From positions 41,709,173 through 41,773,172 of the forward strand of contig NC_134373.1 of NCBI RefSeq assembly GCF_035582795.1: 64,000 nucleotides of DNA, written 5' to 3'. The stretch is from Mycteria americana. Its lineage: Eukaryota; Chordata; Aves; Ciconiiformes; Ciconiidae. Positions 1-12,553 of this stretch are shown one piece after another (position 1 is the stretch's first letter; the number at the start of each line of letters is the position of its first letter). The position numbers and the translations under genes are program-made. Below the pieces are notes generated by a model. That model was not told the DNA's origin. It worked only from the letters and a program-made list of their open reading frames with translations, and did no database searches.

Positions 1-3000
1 CTTAATCAGTTTCCCTTGTGGCCGCTTGTAACTCTTCCCTCCTCCTTTCATGGTGGACCTCCAAGAAGAGCCTGGTTCTGCTCAGCAATCAGATCCCTCC
101 TTCGCCTTCTCTCCCCACACAGAGCAAACCCAGCTCTGTCAGATGTTCCTCATACGTTAGGTGCTCCAGCTCCCAACCATCTTGGAAGCCCTCTGGACTT
201 GCTCCTGTATGTCAAAATTCTCCAGGTGGAGTATCACAGTGCAGAGTACAGGGCAAGAATCACTTTCATATTTAGCTTGCACTTAAATACATACACTCAA
301 TCTTTCAAATTAACTGCAATTTGTTGTTACCAACCTCCACTTTGACCCACGTGATGTCTGCGTGATGATTTTGAACCAGAAATGGGATTTTCCACACCCT
401 GTTTTTCTAAAAGAGGAACCGTGGAGGAGCTGGCATGGCTATCAGCAGGTCCATGCAGAAGCTCAGCAGCTATTCCTGGAAGGGCACCAGGTGGCCCAGC
501 ATAGCAGAAGGATTGTGCCTTAAATAGCATTGCAGCTATTTGAGCTCCTGGAAGCTCGGCACTAGCTGCAGTTCATCCTGCCCCACTGAACCAGTATTGC
601 TGGCAACAGCTCTTTCACCTGGAGCTAGCTGCGACTTGGAGCACCTTATTGTATTTCAGTATTTAGCTTTGTGGCTAACAGGAAAAGGGGAGTTACAACA
701 GGCAGTTGGTGTCCAAGCCTTGCAGGTGATGAGTTAATGCCGCTGGGCTGACTGGGATATTCCTGGAAACACATTGCTCCTGCTTCTACATTAGAATATT
801 TTTCCTGGGACATAGCTCATGGCTTGAAGAGTTGAGCCATCTGACCTCTTCAACCATTTAATATTCTCTCTTATAAGGTTCATAAATACAAAGTTTCCTG
901 CCACAGTTAATTTCTCCAGGGGCAGAGAGCCACCAGAAAGGCCATCTTAGAGCAAGAAGAAAGGGCTCGTAGAGTTACTGTGAAGTGCTCCAGTAAATCA
1001 CAACTTTCCTGACGCATCCCAGAACTGTTGGTTCTTGAGATCATGGGGACAATGCAGCGCAGATCGAATATGTTGACAGACAGATTAATTTCAGTAAATA
1101 CCACCACAACCTGAGAATAAATCTTCCCCCCACACCGTGGTGATCCTCAGTATCGGACTGTTGTTTCTGTATTGTTCTTCCCCTTACACAGCGCTCCCTC
1201 TCTACTTCTTTTGTTAACAGCAATTTAGAATAACCATTTTGTTTCATTTTTCGAAATGATTTTTTTCCTGATTTTGCCATGCGGTATTATATTTTGCTGG
1301 AAAGTGGCAAAACAGTACAGGAAAAGCTTGATAATGTTCTCATGACCTTAGGAGGCTACACATTGCAATAAGCCTAAAGCTTTAAACAAAGAAATTGCTA
1401 TTGGGCTAAATCTATGCATTTGTTTTTCTGTTTTGACAGTAATATACCTTTTCTTGCTAGAGCCACCATATAAAAGTTTTATTGGCTCAGTGTTGAATAT
1501 AACAAGAAATCAATTAGAAAGTGTTTTCTTTTGCTTTACGGGTTGCTGTGGGTCAGTGGCAGACAATACTTTGTGTGCATTTATTATTATTTGCATTTTG
1601 AGTACCGAGTGGGTAACATCTCAGAAGAACGGGTACGTGAACTACAAAGAAATCTGTCTTTATATCTCCTGTTGCAGTTACTGTAATAGAATACTGCCTG
1701 ATAGTTCAGGCGAGAGGAGAAGGCATCTCTCGCTTCATTATATTTTGTTTTCAAGGAAAACTTAAATCTGTCATTCTTTTTAATCAAAGAAAGCGTAGCC
1801 CATGTTGCATTATAATTTCACTGAGAGGAAAAAGCTTGGCAGCTTACAAATGTATTTTGGATAATCCAGACAGGTTGGGATTACAACTCCTTGCAACTCC
1901 TAGGCTTTATGGAGCATTTTCCTCTAAAGGATTAACCTGTGACTTCAGGAAAAGCTCACAAAAGTATGTGTGTGCTTAAAATCCAGAAAGAACTGTGCAA
2001 AGAAATTCATTAACAAACAACCACTTGGGGACAAATGGGAATGGATTCATTTGGGCTCCTTGAAAATATAACTATTGCACTGGCATTTTTTTCAATCGAA
2101 GATTTATACTAAAACTCTGATGTAATTTTCTTTTTATATAACAGCAGTATTTTCCACTCCTTTATTTCTCCTTTGTTTCTAAGAGTGATTAATTAGTAAC
2201 ACTATTCAGGTACTTGCAGAAACATTACCAAACCCAGTCATTCTTTTGTCTTATAAGATTTTTGCTACACCTGGAGTAGCCAGAAGCACTTGGTGTTCTA
2301 ATTTTTAATCTCATAGGCATTATTCAGGATTTCAGGGTTAGAAATTCCCATCACACCTGAGACATTCCCTGATTTTCCTGGGAACAAGCATGGGACATAC
2401 TGCACAAATGTTACTAGAGCCTTCGAAGCCTCAGGAGCAAGGAGTAAAGCTTGCCAGAAGTTTGTCTGGCATTGACTCACCGTGGGGTAACCTAGATAGA
2501 AAGTGAAACGGTTGCAACTGGTTTTCTAGTACGGTGTAACAACGCCTGTGCAGGCTTTTCAGAAACTGTCCCACGTGGGTTGTTTGCCTCTTCCGTTCTC
2601 TTCTTGTTTCAAGCTGTTTTCAGCTGCTCCTGCTCCTCTGTGCACTGGCTCTCCAGTAAATCCTGCCTCTTCCCCATGACCTGTGCCTGCTGGAAACTAG
2701 GTGTTTGCAGTGCCCTGAGATGTCTTCTGCCCAGGAGCCACCCTAGGAGACACTGGGTGGCTACCTGGGCATTTCTGAGCCTCCTCGGTTATTCGATTCG
2801 CTGGGGAGAAGGCAGTCTCCCTGCACTTCTACACAGAGTGAAATTTTTATTTAAAATATTTATGACAAAATTATCTTTTCTCAGGCTTTCCCATTCCTAT
2901 TTGGCTACATATCTTCATCGTAGTTCCACCAATATTACCTTGAGTTATCCATAACTTGCATTTGCAAGCTTCCAAGGCTTACATGTGAAAACTCAAACTT

Positions 3001-6000
3001 GAAGGCATCACCTTTCCCACACTTTCACCAGCGTCCTCTTACCCTCTCTGCTCTATCCCACGCCCACAATTCAGCTCCCACTTTTAACTCTTCTTCCTTT
3101 TTTTCCTGTGTGAAGTTCAGAGAAATGTTGTGAACAGGTACTGCTGTCTATACTCCAAACCTGAGTCCGGGACACAGGGAGGCAGCTCTACACATCCAGC
3201 TTCAAGTTCAGTCTTCGAGGAATATGTAGTTAGACTCAGCTGTGTGAAAATATCCTCTCGAGATCAATTCAAAGGGAAACAAAAGCTCTCAGAGGCGTGA
3301 ACGGCATTATTCATGCAGTGAGAGTGCTTGCGGATCTGTATATGCACCAAACTTCCCTCTTCTTGATTACTCAGCTTTCTCCCAGCGTTGAGCTGGTGTG
3401 TACTCCAGAGTGGCCTTTTCTCAGCTCTGCATTGCACCCAAAACATGGTGTGCCTGCACCATGCCCTTGGTGCATACAGTCCACCCCTCGCCACCACACG
3501 CCCTGGGCAGCTGACCCAGCCCAGCACTCAACGACTGGGACGTGTAGTGACCATGGGCCAGCTGCAGCTCCTCACCCAGCTCCTGCCAGTTCCTACTGCC
3601 TAAATACACCACGTGGAGCTGGCTGCACGGGAAGGGCTGGTTGAATACACATGAACATCTACAGCTGGTAGCTCACTTGCCTTTTTTAATACAACTAGTT
3701 CATCCTCTCTTATCCCTGTTTGCTCCTGCCTCTCCCATCGTTTGAGTTCAAATCCCTGAAGCGGGGCTTTCCAGGACAGGACCCAGCAATGGGTGCGAGG
3801 CATTGAGGTCCACCTCAAATGTAAACACGCTGCTCCTCCTTCCAAAAAGTGTTTAACTGTGAACCAAAAGCACAAGAGTGAAGAAGCTGAGCATGCTAAT
3901 AGGCAAACTTCTCCCATCTTTTCAGGGAGCAATGCTGAATCATTAGTCACTTAAATAAGAATAAATTGCTCAGCTGAGCACAGCTTGCCACATTGTTCCT
4001 GAGGAAGCAATAGCTGGTATAAATGCGTGACTTTCCTGGAAGCAGGTCTTCTAACGTGTTTGTATATTTGTCAAGATATGACTGTATATGTAGCAAGATA
4101 TTTCTGAACTGGTCAATGACAGTGACCAACAGCAATTTGGAAATGGCAATACTATATCAGATTTGCTGTGACTGATATCCGCATAATAAAACTGTCTTTT
4201 AAATACTATTTTCTTAAAAAAAAACCTTTGGCAAAGAAATACAGACATTTGAAGCTTGAATACATTTTTAAACCTGTATATTGATTGCATAACTTGCAAC
4301 AGAAGACTAAAAACTTTCTTTCGTTATTATGAATTCATGCACTGAGAGTGTACTACAAACAGTATCACCACTGTACTATTCATTGCCAACGTGACACTTT
4401 CGTTTTCCTTTTGACTTTTCTTGCAGTCAAGCTAATATTTTTATTTCTTGATGCACAACAACCTTGTTGAGAGACTCTTGTTTTTCTGCGATTGCTTTCA
4501 GTCCCATTTTCCAGAAAAATGGGGGAAGTACAGAATGCACAACAGTACTCCAAGTGATAATAAACTTCCCTCTGATTAGCATCACAGGCAAATAAAAGTA
4601 CAATCTTTCCTCCCAGGGAAACGCCTCTAGACTACAATTGACAACAGTGATTTGGGGCAGGGGAATTGCTGCGAGGAGCGAGACCTGGGTTATTTCTGCA
4701 CAGCAGCTATCATTGGTGAGAGGAAATCGTTCTCACAAAGTGGTCTTTTGCAAGCACCGGTTAAAGGGTGTCATGCCATCCTTTCACTGCCCAAGCCTGG
4801 CAAGCCTTGATAGAGAGCGCGAGTGGCCTGTGCTACCAGGGACGCTGGTGAGACCCAGCTTGGTGGTAACCTACGGGGTGGTGGCATTCAGAGGAACAGC
4901 GTGACCCAGAAAGAGCAAGAGGAGGAGTAGCAACCACAGGCATCTTGCTGCTGTAGAGATGGGGTGGCTACCTGGTTCTACCCCAGCTGTACAGAAGCAC
5001 CGAGGAGATTTTCTTTTTTAAGGGGTTATGGAAGGACTTAAGAGTTTTAGAAGGGAAAAAAAGACTGAGATCTGACGGTGTGCACGCTAAAGGTCTGGTA
5101 TACACACAGATAAAGGAAAACAAACCGTACTGGAGAAGGTAGAGTTTTGCTGGTATAAGAGCATTTACAGCAGAAGCTTTCTGCCTGGACACCTCAAAAA
5201 GCCTCGGACTGTGCCCATGCTGGAACTCACAAAATCCAGAATTCAGCCAGGCACCCCGATGTCAGGCTCGCACTCAAGCTATCCCGCCACAATGGAAAAA
5301 AACAGCGCGCCGCATCGGCAAAGGTGTCTTTCCATGGGGAGACACTTTGCTGCCAGCTGCCCCATGGTTCCTATTTTCAGCGTATGAAGCCATTAAATAT
5401 GCCCTTCCCGCACCAGCGAGGACTGCTACTCCAGGTCAGGCTGCAGCAAATCGTATCAGCCTCAGAACTAGGTGGGCAGGGAAAATGTTGCCATTTTTAG
5501 TCAGTGAGAAAAATTGTTATATCTGGGCCACTAATCCAGACGACTGCCATTGACAAGATTTTTTTTTTTTAGGTAAGCTTGTGGCTTTTAGGGTATTGAT
5601 AAAAAGTTACATTTTGTGTATTTCCCAATTTCTTATTTTTACAGTGGCTTGCAAATTTATTTTTAGAAAGCAGACCCACTTCTACCCATGCATTAAAATT
5701 CAGCAGAATTATGAAGCTCTGAAGAGGAAAGGGAGCATCTCTTACTGCTGGGGCAAAGGTTTTCACAGAGTCCATTTTAGGGAAATTCCTTCACTCTGGC
5801 TTCTGAACTCTGAATAAAAATTGTAACAGTTTTTAATGTTCTGTGATTCTTACTTTATTGGCACGCACAAAGTCAGTGATGTGTCTGGGAAGTGGCAGGA
5901 CGGGGTTTATTTTTTCATTTTTAACGCAAGCTGGGGAGCTCCCAGCTCCTCAGAACATACTGATTAAAAAAAAAAAAATATTAAAAAAATCTTGTATTTG

Positions 6001-7135
6001 CCTCCTGCGCTGCAAGACATTGGGATAAATTTGTATATATTTGTAAACTTAGTTATGTCTTTCTCTACTAGATTTTTCTAAATGACAGTTGAGTAAATCT
6101 CTCTCTTCCTAAGGCCTACTGTTACTTTCCAAAACTTAACAGTATAAATACAATCCTTACCATGCATCAATTTTAGCAGTATTTTTCTAGTTCCTGTCAT
6201 AACCATTCTTTTCCTCTTTACTGGTCACTGCATTGTGAAGTTGCTTTTTTGCCTGGTAGTAAAACAAGTGAATGTGCAACTTTTACACAAGTCATGTGTC
6301 AGCAGTGGAAGCTGCAGCGCTCTTCAGAACGACCAGGCAGGGACTAGCCCGTACCGCGCCGAGCATCATCTGGTTTTGTTTAGTACAAAGGGTTTTTTTT
6401 TCAGTTGAGGAGGAAGGGGCAAGAATAGGGAAGAGTATTTGTTTGTCTTAAGAGAAATAATAAAAATCTATGCTGAGATTTCCTCATATAGAGGAGGGCT
6501 TTGGTATTTATACTATTTGGCATTAACCCCTTCTGTTCACTCACATATATTCTATTAATGACATAGAAGAAGCTGTTACTTTGAAACCCCTGGCCAGTCT
6601 GCCAAACCTACACGTGAGTAACCAAACCAGCTGCCTTCACGTGGCCTCACTTCACGCTTTCACTGCAACGTCTGCAAGATCACACCATGTGATGCCGATG
6701 ATGCTGCACTGGGTCTCCTGTCAAATCTTGCCTGTCAAATACCAGAAGAACGACCGATTCCCTCCGTGCTGACCATTTTCAACATTAAGTGATGTCAAAT
6801 AGGTTCAAAATGCTTTTGGTAGACTTTTTAGAGTTTATGATTTTCAGTGGGTGTATCTCTTGAGACACGGTGATTTCTGTGTTATGAATACATGTATCAT
6901 ATTTAAGCTATGAATATCCTTATTATTAAATACCCTTTGGCAAAAAAGTATTGCTGTTTTAGAACACCGCTTTGTTTTCAAATGCCTCATTTTTGCTTCC
7001 TATTCTATCCTGCCTGTTTTAAAAATCAGCCCCAGATTCTTGTGTTTCTGAGCTGCACTCATATTGACGGCTAATGGCTTTGCCTGATGTTCTGTATATG
7101 CTCCATGTAAATACTAACTGTGAGAGAGATGAATA

Positions 7136-7155
7136 TAGACATGTATGCATGTCTA
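7136..7155. repeat. Short palindrome, 8-bp arms
   Basis: TAGACATG and CATGTCTA flank a 4-nt centre (TATG). The arms are perfect. No function is implied; such short palindromes occur by chance in a window of this size. Confidence 0.5.
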
Positions 7156-10100
7156 CATCAATGAAGAACAAATTTCAGCCTACAAAGGTAAAACTTAATG
7201 TTTTTATCAGCGCCTATGAATGACCTCTCTTCAAACGAAAGCTTTTGCAACCTCAGTGATTGCTATCTGTTGGGCAAACTCGTTGTTCTGTGTAGTCTGT
7301 GTCATAGAAGGGTATGAGGAAATTGTCATACAAACGTGCAGGAATTATGGAATATAATTCTAAAACAAATTCATCTGGTTTCATTAACTGCATTGTTGTT
7401 AACTTACTTGTTGAACAGTGTCATAAAAGAGCACAGTCACAGTCAACAGTAGATTTATCTTTTGACTAAGAATCCAAGATTTTATACAACAGGAAGCAGC
7501 TGCACCAGGTTCCTTTGAAGAGCTGATGACCCCTCCTGCTGCCTGGGTTCACCTGCAGACATAAAGCACGCCTTCCTTTCATTTTACACGTATTTCTTGA
7601 CATGGATGTTTTTGGTATAAAACTCTTAAATCAGGAGCTTCCTGCTGCTTCCTAGCTCAAGCATCTTTCATTGTTTTACCTTCCTGCGATAATTTTGGGA
7701 ATCAGCTATTTTCATAGCTGCCTTTTTATTTAGTTTTATATGGTGTCTGTTGCTGTTAGGCTCAAGATTTTAACTTAATTTTTGACTTTTATAATTTTCA
7801 TTCAGAGCTTTACATCTCCCAAGAAGCTATTCCATACTGGATTTCAGGTTTTGGCTGATAGGTTTTGGCGACCTTAAAGAGGAAAACGTGCAGGCTGCCA
7901 GTCCCCTAAACCCTTTGAATAATTTGAAATAGAAATGGTTTGGAACAGCTGATACATTTAACTCTGAACATTAGCCACTAAGCATGCTTAGTAGCTACTT
8001 TGATCAAGCTCTTTTTCCTGACAAAACCCCCTTTGAAATGAATAGGACAGAGGTTCCTTTCACTTCAATAGGAGTTCTCAGACATAGGGAGAAAGAAGGA
8101 CTTCATAACCTTTAAAAAGACTCCCCTAGTCCATTCATAGATCTCCTGGAAAGCTCAGCACTTTCCCTTGTGCTGAAGTTACTAAGCCAGCCTCCTGGCT
8201 ACTTTTAGGCTCCCTTCTAGTGAAGCTTTGCTTAAACATGAGATCAAAACACTCTACAATGAGGCTGCTGCTGCTGCTACCAAGGCAGGAACCTTGAATG
8301 TACAACGGCTGTATCAGTGACATCGGAAATATTTGTTAGCGTAGATTCGTCAGCATCACTTTCCTAATCGCGTCTGCTAATCCTCGTGCAGCGTGTACCT
8401 GGCGCGTTGCAGAAGACGAAGACAATTCTTCTATACGCTTCATATCATGATGATTACTGTTCTGTATTTACAGTCAAGTCATTAGCAACCTAAAATTCTA
8501 GTTATCTTTTAACACCATACAATTAATTAAGGTTTCAAACGCCCCACAAGGCTGAATAACGCCATGCCTTGTCAGAGGCTGTTAACCGCTTCTGGAATCT
8601 CTGTTTCTGTACTGTCCATGCATTTGGGGTTTTAATACTTCTTGTACTTATGAGGTAACAGCACACAAAGTAAAGAACTATTACATGCTCGTGACATAAC
8701 ATGTTGCCATAATGTACACTGAGATTTCTTGACATAATCGCCCATAAGTGATGCTTCTGCTTGGCGTACGACTAATGCAGTGAGATGTATGTTATTAGAA
8801 AAAAAAAAAAAAAGAAACAGAAGAAACTTGCAAAAAGACCACCAGAAATGACCCAGGCTTTAGGCAGCTACAGTGAGAACAAGCATTCCTTGTGTTAAAT
8901 GTCACAGTGGAGAAGCAGAACCAAAAGCAAGGGCATGATAAAGCACCCGAGCCTATGTAACTCTAACATTTCCAGTGATATATGTGTTCAAATGAAATGC
9001 GGGTATTTTTGGTCTATCCAGTATGCAAGTGTGCATATTCAGTTCATTACCTTACACAGAAAATATGAAGACAAGTCAGAATTCAACTACTGAACACATA
9101 ATCTCATTTGAGACATTGTTTCCTTGATTCGTGCATCAGAAGTAAGTTATTTTATCTATAGGTCAGGTACAGCTCATAATGTTTTTACAGCTGAAATTCT
9201 TCAGAAAACCTGTAATATTTTACAAGATGAAGAGATCAGATTATGTACTGAAAAGATGTATGGTTCTGGCTTAAAGCTAAGGTAATGTAAGTTGAAACTT
9301 TAGTTCTACCCATGTTCAGCTCTGGGCAAGGGCTTTTTTGGCTACATAAAAAAACCTCAGTATCCTACAGGGCATCATTTAAAAAAAATTGCACTGCTTG
9401 TAGAAATAAAATAATGGGATGAGTTTAGGACTAAGAGCCACCTTGAGGGTAAATATGTTGCATTTTTGTTGGGTTTTTTTTGGTTTAAGCAGTGAAGAAG
9501 AACAGAACACGCACACAAAGGGAAAAGGTTATTATTATCTATTGTTCAGTTGTGCTAACTGAAAAAGCACAAAAATCTGACGGCAGTGTGTAAAATGCCT
9601 CTTTCTTGCTAGAAGGGAAGCAGAAAGAGGAAAGTCCTTCTTGTCTTGTAACTGCTTGAGGAAGTACTTCAGGAGGAACTGCCTGTTCCATGCAGCTAAC
9701 CTAACCTTTTCAAAGGCACGCTATCTGTACAGCAGGGCCATAACAGAATCTGTGTAATGGCATTTATAAGGAAAATGCATGAAATGTGAGCTGAAAATGT
9801 GTTTTATTTACTGAGACTGGAATTCATGCCCCTCACATGCTCTTTGTCAACAACTGTAGGGGAAGCTCACACTTGGGTACAACTTCAAATGTCTGTGCTA
9901 AGACGTGAAGGTGTGTCCCAGCAGGTGAGGCTGAATTTGGTTCAGCGTTTACTTTAGACACATATTTAAGTAGCTGATAAACAAGACAACTTCAGGTGGT
10001 GGCCTGGTGGGGGAACATTCACAGAACTCCTCTCCCCCTTTCACTAAATCAGTCCTCAAAAATGCGAACCTACCTCCTGAGCTGCTGAGGGCTGCAGTGA

Positions 10101-10940
10101 CTATCCTTGCTGCCACCTTTGTCCAGCCGAAACAGCATGACTATCTTTATTTCAGCTTCTAGTTTCTCAGAGTTGTTGAGGCTAGCGTATTCTAGAGAGC
10201 TGCAAGGATGCACAAGATGCAGAGTCTCCGTCTCAGGAAGAGCCCATGGCTTAATTTGCTTTATGACCTCCGTATCAGTGCTGCACAGCAAGGCTGAGAT
10301 GCCAAAGCTCATGCAGAAGTGCGTTGCAATTCCTCTTTGGAAAATGGCAACCGTCTGCTGCTACCAATCAACTGTGAATCAGTTTGGGTGTATCAAACCG
10401 ATTTTGGGTGTTGGAAGTTTGGCCACTTCTAAAATGGTGCCAAACTATAAATTCTAAGCTAGAAACTACACAAGTTTTAAATATTTGCATGTTAATTCTA
10501 ATCCAAGTCAAGAAATGTCTGTCTTTATGAATACAAATATTTGAAGGGAATTATAACTAAGTGCAATCTATCACAGTTTTGTTCTCTGTTCCTTTTCTCA
10601 TAATTTTTAAAGCTTCATTTGTTCATATGATTATTACTGAACATTAACCTGATGCTTTCATAGGAGTAGATAATATAATAAAGATCTCTCTCCCAAGCTA
10701 ATTTGGTCCATGGCTCATGAATGTAATGTTATTGCTGCTTCCTTTCTCTTCTGTATTACTGCACTTGGTTCATCTTCCTTACCTCTCTCTAGCTGACACA
10801 ATTCTTTATTCTTCATTTTGTAAATCATGTGTTTATCATGAACAGAAGTTGTATTTGCTATATAAAACCATATAAATAATGAATGCAGCAGGTAACTAAA
10901 AATGAACAGCAATTCAGAGACTGAACCTATTTGGTCAAGC

Positions 10941-10963
10941 TTTTTTTTTTTTTTTTTTTTTTT
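10941..10963. repeat. Poly-T tract (23 T)
   Basis: An uninterrupted run of 23 T in the upstream flank, about 1.4 kb before the start codon. It could be the remnant tail of a minus-strand retroposed sequence, but I see no recognisable body next to it. The length is likely to be polymorphic or mis-sized. Confidence 0.8.
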
Positions 10964-12164
10964 AGATAAAAAAATGGAATATTAGATACAGTTGGTACTG
11001 TGGTCCAAATGGTAACACAGTCAAGTTTTGTGTGCCTAACAGTTCCAGTTTATTCCAGAGGCAGAAAATTGCCCTGACAACTCCTGTAAGAGCTCTGAGG
11101 TGGAGGGGAGAAAAAGCAGCTGGCCTGATCTCAGGGTGTCAAAATAATATGGAAGTGATGAGGTATTTGAAGTACTAAAGGCCTTTGATGAAGGGCTTTG
11201 CAGCCTAAAGTCAATGCATTGAACCGATGTGGGAAGCTCTGCATCGGTGGAGGACCGTGGCTTTGTCCACGTGGAGAACTCGGGATTATTCTTTCCAAGT
11301 CGGACGCCTTGTTCCTGTTCAGCGTTGCATCCTTTGAAAGCGGGCCGAAGCAAACAGGAGCAGGCACTTCCACAGTAGAAGAGCATCAAGGGGCACACAC
11401 CACGCCGCTATCCCTGCGTAACTCCAGACCTACGGACAGGTCTTTAATACAAACTTCTGGGCATGAGAAGCACCTTATTTTGCGGTACGCAGAACTTCAG
11501 CCCCTCTTCGAGGCTCAGTCCATGCAGAGAGCGATACAGGACATCGCTCTCGATGGAAAAGGAAAAATCGAGCGGCTATGAGTTTGTTTCTGAAGTTTTG
11601 GTTTGTAACGATAACTGAAGTTAATGCTCCTGACGGCTGTTTTTATTGCTAAAACGTTTTAATCCCAAAACAGCTAACGATGCGAGCCGTCAGCCCGCGC
11701 CGTGGAGAGGAGCCCGGGGCCGGGGACGCGGGCTCCAGCACCGGCGAGAACGAGCCCGCCCTTCCCGCCTCGCAGCCATCACCCGGGCCTCCCGCCACCG
11801 GCACGGGGCGACCCTCGGTGTCTGTCACCGGCTCCGCTCCGGGGCGGCCGGCAGCGGCGGCGGCCGGCGAACCGCGGCGCTCGCAGCCACCACCCGCCCC
11901 GGCGCCACTTTCTCCAGTCACACGCTCCGCCCGCAGCGGGGGGCGGCGGGGAGACAGCGAGTCCCCCCCGTCAGCCCGGCCCGGCCCGACCCGGCTCAGC
12001 GGCCGCCCCACACGGCCGCGTCCCGCCGCCCCCCTCAGCCTCCCGCCCTCGGCTGCGCGCGCACCGCGGCTGCCCCTCTCCTCCCTCCTCCCTCCCGGTC
12101 TCCCCCCCCGCCCCCCCCCCCGAGCTCTCGCGTTGGCTGTCGGGATCGCTGGCCGCTTTGGTTA

Positions 12165-12224
12165 ATGTCCGCCATGTTTGCCATGGCGCAGGGAGCGGAT
12201 CGAGCGAGCCCGGCGCGGATCTAG
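12165..12224 (+). other. uORF 1 in EPC2 leader (19 codons plus stop)
   Basis: Three ATG codons in one frame (12165, 12174 and 12183) share a single TAG stop at 12222-12224. The third ATG has a strong start context (G at -3, G at +4). The frame differs from that of the main ORF. If transcription begins upstream of 12183, this uORF should reduce initiation at the main start. The peptide would be 19, 16 or 13 residues depending on the start and has no recognisable feature. Confidence 0.5.
12169..12178 (+). promoter_or_regulatory. YY1-type motif near presumed TSS
   Basis: CCGCCATGTT agrees with the YY1 family consensus (CCGCCATnTT). Such sites often lie at or just downstream of the start of transcription in CpG-island promoters, in this orientation. 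The site overlaps the first ATG codons of the leader uORF. Binding is inferred, not shown. Confidence 0.5.
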
Positions 12225-12294
12225 GGCTGCGGGGCGTGCGCTGTGAGCTACGGGCGGCCCCGCGGAGAGCTGTTCCGGGGCGGCGGGACTCTCC

Positions 12295-12351
12295 ATGGTG
12301 GTGCGGGCCGGGTGCGGGAGCGGCTGGGAGGCGGCGGCGAGGCCGCACTGA
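12295..12351 (+). other. uORF 2 in EPC2 leader (18 codons plus stop)
   Basis: The ATG at 12295 (G at +4 but T at -3, a moderate context) opens a frame closed by TGA at 12349-12351. It ends 49 nt before the main start codon at 12401, a short distance for re-initiation. It is out of frame with EPC2 and lies wholly inside the presumed 5' leader. Confidence 0.5.
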
Positions 12352-12400
12352 AGGCCCCCCCGCCCGCCCGGCCCCGGGGTGTTATTGTGAGGGGGAGACA

Positions 12401-12553
12401 ATGAGCAAACTCTCCTTCCGAGCCCGGGCGCTAGACGCCGCCAAACCGCTGCCCATCTACCGCGGCAAGGACATGCCCGACCTCAACGACTGCGTCTCCA
12501 TCAACCGGGCTGTGCCGCAGATGCCCACGGGGATGGAGAAAGAGGAGGAATCG
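12401..12553 (+). CDS. EPC2: EPC2 coding exon 1
   Basis: Encodes residues 1-51, from MSKLSFRARALDA to the acidic EKEEES end. It opens the EPL1-like region, and the Arg/Lys-rich start is conserved across EPC proteins. The donor is gtaagg at 12554, phase 0. The reading frame stays open upstream of the ATG through the CpG island but contains no other ATG there. Reading on into intron 1 meets a stop at about 12617. Confidence 0.97.

Larger units (their letters stand above)
1..11640. other. Upstream flank, no gene recognised
   Basis: AT-rich non-coding DNA ahead of the EPC2 promoter. I read both strands and found only short open frames (up to about 125 codons) with no recognisable protein similarity, no exon-like splice pattern and no tRNA or rRNA. 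No young CR1 copy stands out. Small items seen are A/T homopolymers (5559-5570, 5966-5978, 8799-8813, 10941-10963), a 20-bp palindrome at 7136-7155 and a perfect octamer motif at 10483-10490. Distal enhancers cannot be judged without alignment to other species. Confidence 0.6.

Noticed and set aside
11198..11581. 127-codon plus-strand open frame upstream of the CpG island
   Set aside because: No recognised similarity. It might be part of an upstream non-coding exon, but nothing in the sequence supports a coding call.
1..11640. Possible tail of a neighbouring gene (MBD5 is the upstream neighbour in mammals)
   Set aside because: No exon, UTR hallmark or protein similarity to any neighbour could be identified in this flank.
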